DNA from: Candidatus Peregrinibacteria bacterium
GTDB taxonomy: Bacteria; Patescibacteriota; Gracilibacteria; Peribacterales; Peribacteraceae
Reading direction: 5' to 3'
Assembly (NCBI GenBank): GCA_016866815.1
Contig: VGKZ01000045.1
Span: forward strand, 1-8,664
Length of the DNA stretch: 8,664 nucleotides
A model generated the notes under the pieces. It was not told the DNA's origin, did not search any database, and was given only the letters and a program-made list of their open reading frames with translations. Positions 4,951 through 8,664 of the stretch are shown one piece after another; positions within the stretch are counted from its first letter, which is position 1, and the number at the start of each line of letters is the position of its first letter. Position numbers and translations under genes: made by a program.

Positions 4951-5418
4951 ATGCAACCAGCTGAATTCCGTGTTACCGGGCTACGCATACCAAGTAGCGA
5001 GAGGCGGGTTGCTGGGGAAGATGTACGGCCGACCGGTGATAGCCTGATTACCGTCCGTGAAATGCCTGGAAAAAAGGAGGGCGTGAATCTCTATTTATGC
5101 TCAACGGGTGGCGCAGTGTTCGACGTTCTCCAACGCGTGAAGGAATTACCTCCAGAGCTTGCTAGATACACGCAGCCAGGTGAAGAGGAGAAAGTTCTTG
5201 CGGAATTTAATACACTCATTCAATTCTTTGATGCAGGTATCATTGCAGGACAAACTGCAGTGATGCAGGGTGGTAATAATCGTCGTGCGGCTGCAACAGA
5301 TCTCGCGAAGGAATACGTCCTTGCTCGGCTGCAAGCACACCGTACGCATCTGATTGTGGAAGCGTGCAAGAGTGCAAATGGCAACATTCGCGGCTGCTGT
5401 GCGGGTCACGAGTGTTAA
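4951..5418 (+). CDS. Hypothetical protein with C-terminal Cys cluster
   Basis: I do not recognise this 155-residue protein. The N-terminal third is basic and polar. A possible beta segment, NLYLCSTGGAVFDVL, spans 46-60. Probable helices follow: a Glu-rich one (78-94), FFDAGIIAGQTAVM (92-105) and AAATDLAKEYVLARLQAH (113-130). The tail VEACKSANGNIRGCCAGHEC carries C139, C149, C150 and C155, with one further Cys at 50. No signal peptide or clear membrane helix is present. ATG 4951 was chosen over TTG 4912 because it has the CCCC-ATG context shared by confident starts here. It follows metK by 63 bp on the same strand and may be co-transcribed with it, as no terminator separates them. It ends at TAA, and the shared TTAA (5415-5418) also supplies the stop of the convergent glycosyltransferase. 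Codon use looks like that of a real gene. Confidence 0.7.
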   Translation: MQPAEFRVTGLRIPSSERRVAGEDVRPTGDSLITVREMPGKKEGVNLYLCSTGGAVFDVLQRVKELPPELARYTQPGEEEKVLAEFNTLIQFFDAGIIAGQTAVMQGGNNRRAAATDLAKEYVLARLQAHRTHLIVEACKSANGNIRGCCAGHEC

Positions 5419-6236
5419 GCGACTGCAAGTGATGTATGCAGCGGATCACTGACAAGTTCAGTCAGCGCACCATTGGTTTGTGCGTAGTCCCGCGCGATAC
5501 GTGAAATTTCTGCAGTATCGATCGGCCGCGGGTCGAGGCAGCGGCTATAGAGTTGCTCCCAATGAAATCCTTCACCGGGAATTCTCTGTGGGTTCGCGAG
5601 AACGCTCTGCCAGCCCTGAATAATTTTTCTCCGGAGCTGTGCTTCCGTCCGGACTGGGAAGTGGGCTATCCATAGAGCTGAAGTCGGTGTCGAGTGCAGC
5701 AGTTCATCACCGAGAGCCACGGCGTGATTGCCCGGGAGAATCTTGCAATTACTGTGTCGGATCAGTGATCCAGGGATGATCATCTTGTGGTACTGTGGAG
5801 TTTCAATTGAGCGGCGATGGGTGATGCGCTTGATCGGGTTTTTTTCAGCGGGATCATCCCGATGCGTCGGAAGGTACGTTTTCCATGGCACGGCAGTCGG
5901 TGTGTCTGTCGGAAGTGCGGCGATCGCATCGCGAATGTTTACCGATGACTGTAACAATTCGTCCGCATCGAGCGGCACGACCCAATCATCCTCTTCGATG
6001 GGCAGAGCTTTGACGAGTTCCGTGAGCGCACTCGCCTGTCGATGCGCAACACCTTCATCCATCCCGATACGAATAGGCAAACCTTGCCTCTGGAGGCTGC
6101 TGGCAATCTGCAACGACCCATCGCGGGACATATGGAGCATGATGTGCATCTCCTGTGCGAACGTGGCCGTATGGCGCAGGAAGTGTTCCAGGATATCTTC
6201 TTCGTTTCTTGCCCATGTCAGTGTGACGATCCGCAT
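5415..6236 (-). CDS. Glycosyltransferase family 2-type protein
   Basis: A 273-residue probable cytoplasmic glycosyltransferase of the GT-A fold. It begins MRIVTLTWARNEEDILEHFL, the strand-helix start typical of GT2-like proteins of the NEEDxLxxFLxH kind, and carries the metal/nucleotide-sugar motif PLDADE (88-93, with D90 and D92). The C-terminal part has AHFPVRTEAQLRRKIIQGW (191-209), a pattern common in this subgroup. No membrane helix is seen. Substrate and acceptor are unknown; surface polysaccharide or protein glycosylation is the likely setting given its neighbour. ATG 6236 was chosen because the GT motif begins exactly there. The frame is open upstream to 6611, but that part is the shadow of the preceding gene, which ends 55 bp before this start. 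It lies downstream of the large fusion protein on the same strand, probably in one operon, and no Shine-Dalgarno is present. Confidence 0.85.
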   Translation of the reverse strand: MRIVTLTWARNEEDILEHFLRHTATFAQEMHIMLHMSRDGSLQIASSLQRQGLPIRIGMDEGVAHRQASALTELVKALPIEEDDWVVPLDADELLQSSVNIRDAIAALPTDTPTAVPWKTYLPTHRDDPAEKNPIKRITHRRSIETPQYHKMIIPGSLIRHSNCKILPGNHAVALGDELLHSTPTSALWIAHFPVRTEAQLRRKIIQGWQSVLANPQRIPGEGFHWEQLYSRCLDPRPIDTAEISRIARDYAQTNGALTELVSDPLHTSLAVA

Positions 6237-6291
6237 GGAGGCAGTGTGCCATATCTTACTGCGCTGCAACGTCTCATGTATAAATATCATG

Positions 6292-8481
6292 TCAGTAGAG
6301 ACGTCTGGCAGGAACAGTGTTGGTTGCTTCAGTGACGCACGTCGCCAGAGCAGGAAGATCGGGTCTCCAGCCATGCCATGCGGTGTTGTCCAAGAATTGA
6401 AAGAATAGAGGTGTCTTTGGATGTTTACATTCCGCATGCCAGGGTTTGGATCGCGTTGCAAAGTGTACAATGCTCGGGTTCGTCGTAAGCGACGTAAATG
6501 TGTCCCGGTCAAAGGGACTCTTTTCCCATGCGTCTGTAAAACTTTCGATACTGACATTCCAGCGCGGATCCAGAGGCAAGCAGGAGTGCGCCAAAACCGC
6601 ATTGATGCCATCTTGGTCTATCCACCGGATAGTGGCACTGTGGTCTTCTATGAACTGTATGATTTTTTTTGTCAGATCCCGCTCGCGCCATTTCTGCAGG
6701 TTCATGAGCAGCATGCCGGAGTGGTAGTAGGGGGTGTCCGCCGGAGGCAGACCATCGAGGGAGAGGAATGCTTTTCCAAAATTTGGCAGTTTCATGTCTT
6801 GCACCGCCCCAATGGGGTGTTCACCCAATTCGACATTCCATAATTCCTCTATGTCCTTCAGTACAAGCACATCGCAATCCATGTAGATTGCTTTGTTGAG
6901 AGTCTGCGGTAAGAGGTCCGGTATGAGCAAGCGCAGGTATGTAGCGCGCGTGAACCAGAATTTCAGCGGGAGGTGTTCAATTGCCGACACGTCCGGTGTC
7001 ATCCAACGAATGGTCATATCCATGTCTCGCCATGACTCATGAAGTTTTGCTTTTGTCTCTTCGGATATTCCTCCATCCAGGATGACCAGCTCTATCCGGC
7101 GTTGTCCACGATGACTCGCACCCAGGGAGTACCCCATTGCCGCCAGCCCCATGCTATAGTTTTCGTCCGATGCTGTTACCACAGTAATAGGTTCTTCCGA
7201 TTCTTGTACTTTCGGTATCGAGGGCGCTGAGACGTTGGTTATGGATTCGACAACGGTCGTCCAGGTGTTCTCTGGGTTCGCAGTATGAAAAAAATTATCC
7301 TCATAACGCCCATGAGGTGCTCCTGAGCTAAGACCGATGCGACGAAGGAATTCTCCGCGTATAATATTGCAGCAAAAGCAGTGTTGTCCACCATGGAGCA
7401 AACACGTATGAGAGCAGGGTGCAGCAACTGAAAGTACGTTATGTCCAAAACGCGACACCATTTTTTGATACGCGTCGGCGGGAAGGTTTTGCACTTCACT
7501 GAGCATCCACACTATGGGGGTATTGGTCATGCGAATCACTCTGTTGAGCATTTCCAGCAGCGCATCCCCAATGCCAAGTGCATCTCTATGTGCGGAGGCA
7601 AAATAGGACTGCATCTGGTAGTCCGACTGTGCGAGCCAGGCTCGTACGCTGTTGCCGAATGTCGTATTCCCAGAGGTATTCAATAGAAAGAGATGCCCCA
7701 GAGCATGTGGGAATGTCTGGTGTTCCAAAAACTTCCGTACAGCGTTCCATTGTTGCTCATCCCCAGAGAGCGTTACCAGTATGCTTACAGGTTCATTCAG
7801 CAATCCTGCCAGTTCCGCATAGGGCCGATGTCGCATCGTATGGAATTGGCTACCCCCATGGACGCGATACCAAAAGTGCCCCTGGCTTTTATAAGCTTTC
7901 CATCCCAGATTCATCATTTTGCGAAAAAGTAACCAGTCCAGAAACAGGTTATCTACTGTGTGCCACTTTCCCGCCTGCATAACGGCGTCACGGTGGAGCA
8001 TGGATACCACGCTTAGGTCCCCCACCATGTCAAATTGACGCCAATCGAGCGTATCAGGTCGGGTATGGAGGTGATCCTTATCACCGAAGCACCGGTAATC
8101 GGAATAGGCGATTCCTGCATCTGGATGGGACTGAAACACTTCGAGGCCGCATCGCAAATAATCAGCGTCTAACATATCGTCTGCGTCCAAAAAAACGACG
8201 AACGGTGCAGTGGTAGCTGCGAGTCCTGCGTTCCGCGCATGTCCCGAGGCGTGCCATTCCCCACGTATGTATCGAACACTCTTCGATGCATATTGCTCCG
8301 CGACCTCGCGGGTATTGTCGTTTGATGCGTCGTCCACGATGACGATTTCCGACGCTGGTACGGACTGCGAGAGAACACTCTCTATGGCTTCCGCAAGATA
8401 CCTTCCATAGTTATGGCAGGGAATGATGACAGCTATGTCATCCTTGTTCCGCATGCGCATCGGAAAAACGTTTTGCTCCAT
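6292..8481 (-). CDS. Multidomain glycosyltransferase: GT2, GT2-like and GT8 domains fused
   Basis: A 729-residue protein with three glycosyltransferase-like parts. Residues 16 to about 225 form a GT2 domain: AVIIPCHNYGRYLAEAIESV (17-36), VDDAS (49-53), GHARNAGLAA (80-89) and FLDADD (97-102) with the DxD. Residues about 230-415 look like a second GT2-fold domain (PVSILVTLSGDEQQWNAV; RYEDNFF at 392-398), but SEV stands where a DxD is expected, so it may be inactive; it also has a Cys/His cluster at 356-371. Residues about 430-700 are a GT8 domain: ITVVTASDENY (432-442), YMDCDVLV (533-540, DxD), YHSGMLLMNLQKW (586-598), DQDGIN (622-627), RWN (640-642) and HFATRSKPW (673-681). No membrane helix or signal peptide is seen, so it is probably cytoplasmic and adds two sugars to one glycan. 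ATG 8481 has the C at -1 context; M8 and M10 are alternatives. Confidence 0.88.
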   Translation of the reverse strand: MEQNVFPMRMRNKDDIAVIIPCHNYGRYLAEAIESVLSQSVPASEIVIVDDASNDNTREVAEQYASKSVRYIRGEWHASGHARNAGLAATTAPFVVFLDADDMLDADYLRCGLEVFQSHPDAGIAYSDYRCFGDKDHLHTRPDTLDWRQFDMVGDLSVVSMLHRDAVMQAGKWHTVDNLFLDWLLFRKMMNLGWKAYKSQGHFWYRVHGGSQFHTMRHRPYAELAGLLNEPVSILVTLSGDEQQWNAVRKFLEHQTFPHALGHLFLLNTSGNTTFGNSVRAWLAQSDYQMQSYFASAHRDALGIGDALLEMLNRVIRMTNTPIVWMLSEVQNLPADAYQKMVSRFGHNVLSVAAPCSHTCLLHGGQHCFCCNIIRGEFLRRIGLSSGAPHGRYEDNFFHTANPENTWTTVVESITNVSAPSIPKVQESEEPITVVTASDENYSMGLAAMGYSLGASHRGQRRIELVILDGGISEETKAKLHESWRDMDMTIRWMTPDVSAIEHLPLKFWFTRATYLRLLIPDLLPQTLNKAIYMDCDVLVLKDIEELWNVELGEHPIGAVQDMKLPNFGKAFLSLDGLPPADTPYYHSGMLLMNLQKWRERDLTKKIIQFIEDHSATIRWIDQDGINAVLAHSCLPLDPRWNVSIESFTDAWEKSPFDRDTFTSLTTNPSIVHFATRSKPWHAECKHPKTPLFFQFLDNTAWHGWRPDLPALATCVTEATNTVPARRLY

Positions 8482-8509
8482 GGTAAAGGGTTGTACTGTA
8501 TCACGTATT

Positions 8510-8664
8510 TTACTGCGATTGCAGCGCTGGTCTCCGTGTCCTTTTCCGTGCTATTGATACGATACCGGGATGCGGCAGAAGGCGCAGAAAACGTCCGCCT
8601 TGTTTTTGGTACTGTCCGGTTCGTAGGATAATTTCGCGCTCCAGATGCGTTGGCAGGATTACAG
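8510..8664 (-). CDS. Possible C-terminal end of an upstream gene (cut by window edge)
   Basis: A minus-strand frame is open from the right edge to TAA at 8512-8510, giving the last 50 residues of a possible protein containing HLEREIILRTGQY and GRFLRLLPHPGIV. It looks like a real C-terminus in composition, and its stop lies 28 bp before the glycosyltransferase fusion start, as expected of the preceding gene in an operon. I do not recognise the family. The other two minus-strand frames and a plus-strand frame with a hydrophobic stretch compete for the same bases, so support is modest. Confidence 0.35.
   Translation of the reverse strand, partial: VILPTHLEREIILRTGQYQKQGGRFLRLLPHPGIVSIARKRTRRPALQSQ

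Noticed and set aside
6237..6611. N-terminal extension of the GT2 gene to 6611
   Set aside because: It would overlap the end of the preceding glycosyltransferase by over 300 bp and adds no motif; the GT fold begins at ATG 6236.
8413..8631. Plus-strand frame with a hydrophobic stretch near the right edge
   Set aside because: Its first third is antisense to the glycosyltransferase start, its start lacks the usual context, and the minus-strand frame fits the operon layout better.

Overview
The window looks like a piece of a bacterial chromosome of middling GC content with short intergenic gaps and few paralogues. Three traits suggest, without proving, a Candidate Phyla Radiation type bacterium (Peregrinibacteria/Peribacteria-like): none of the eight well-supported genes has a Shine-Dalgarno sequence, heptanucleotide repeats lie between and inside genes, and unrecognised small proteins sit among core genes. 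No rRNA, tRNA, CRISPR array, transposase or phage gene was seen.

Layout. (1) Positions 1-637: a divergent pair, the 5' end of comM (minus strand, running off the left edge) and yraN (plus strand), separated by a 77-bp control region with an inverted repeat and overlapping promoter candidates. These two DNA-processing genes are neighbours in many bacteria. (2) Positions 628-2923, minus strand: a zwf-pgl operon for the first two steps of the oxidative pentose phosphate pathway (NADPH production). The zwf-pgl gap is filled by heptad repeats in inverted orientation, and a different 7-bp tandem repeat lies inside the zwf reading frame. (3) Positions 2924-5418, plus strand: a possible small Cys-rich orphan gene, a GC-rich hairpin-filled leader of about 315 bp, metK (S-adenosylmethionine synthetase), and a second orphan gene with a C-terminal Cys cluster. 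(4) Positions 5415-8664, minus strand: a glycosyltransferase cluster. An upstream partial reading frame at the right edge is followed by a 729-residue protein that appears to fuse GT2, GT2-like and GT8 domains, and then by a 273-residue GT2-type enzyme. These probably build a surface polysaccharide or glycan.

Most notable points: the non-triplet repeat in zwf, which could switch the gene off by slippage; the heptad repeats and orphan Shine-Dalgarno before pgl; the metK leader, which shows scattered SAM-I-riboswitch-like landmarks but also an imperfect tandem duplication that argues for a dispersed hairpin repeat; the glycosyltransferase fusion with a Cys/His cluster; and a uniform start-codon context (C at -1, pyrimidine at -2, no Shine-Dalgarno) at all eight confident starts. 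I did not identify a clearly new defence or mobile system.
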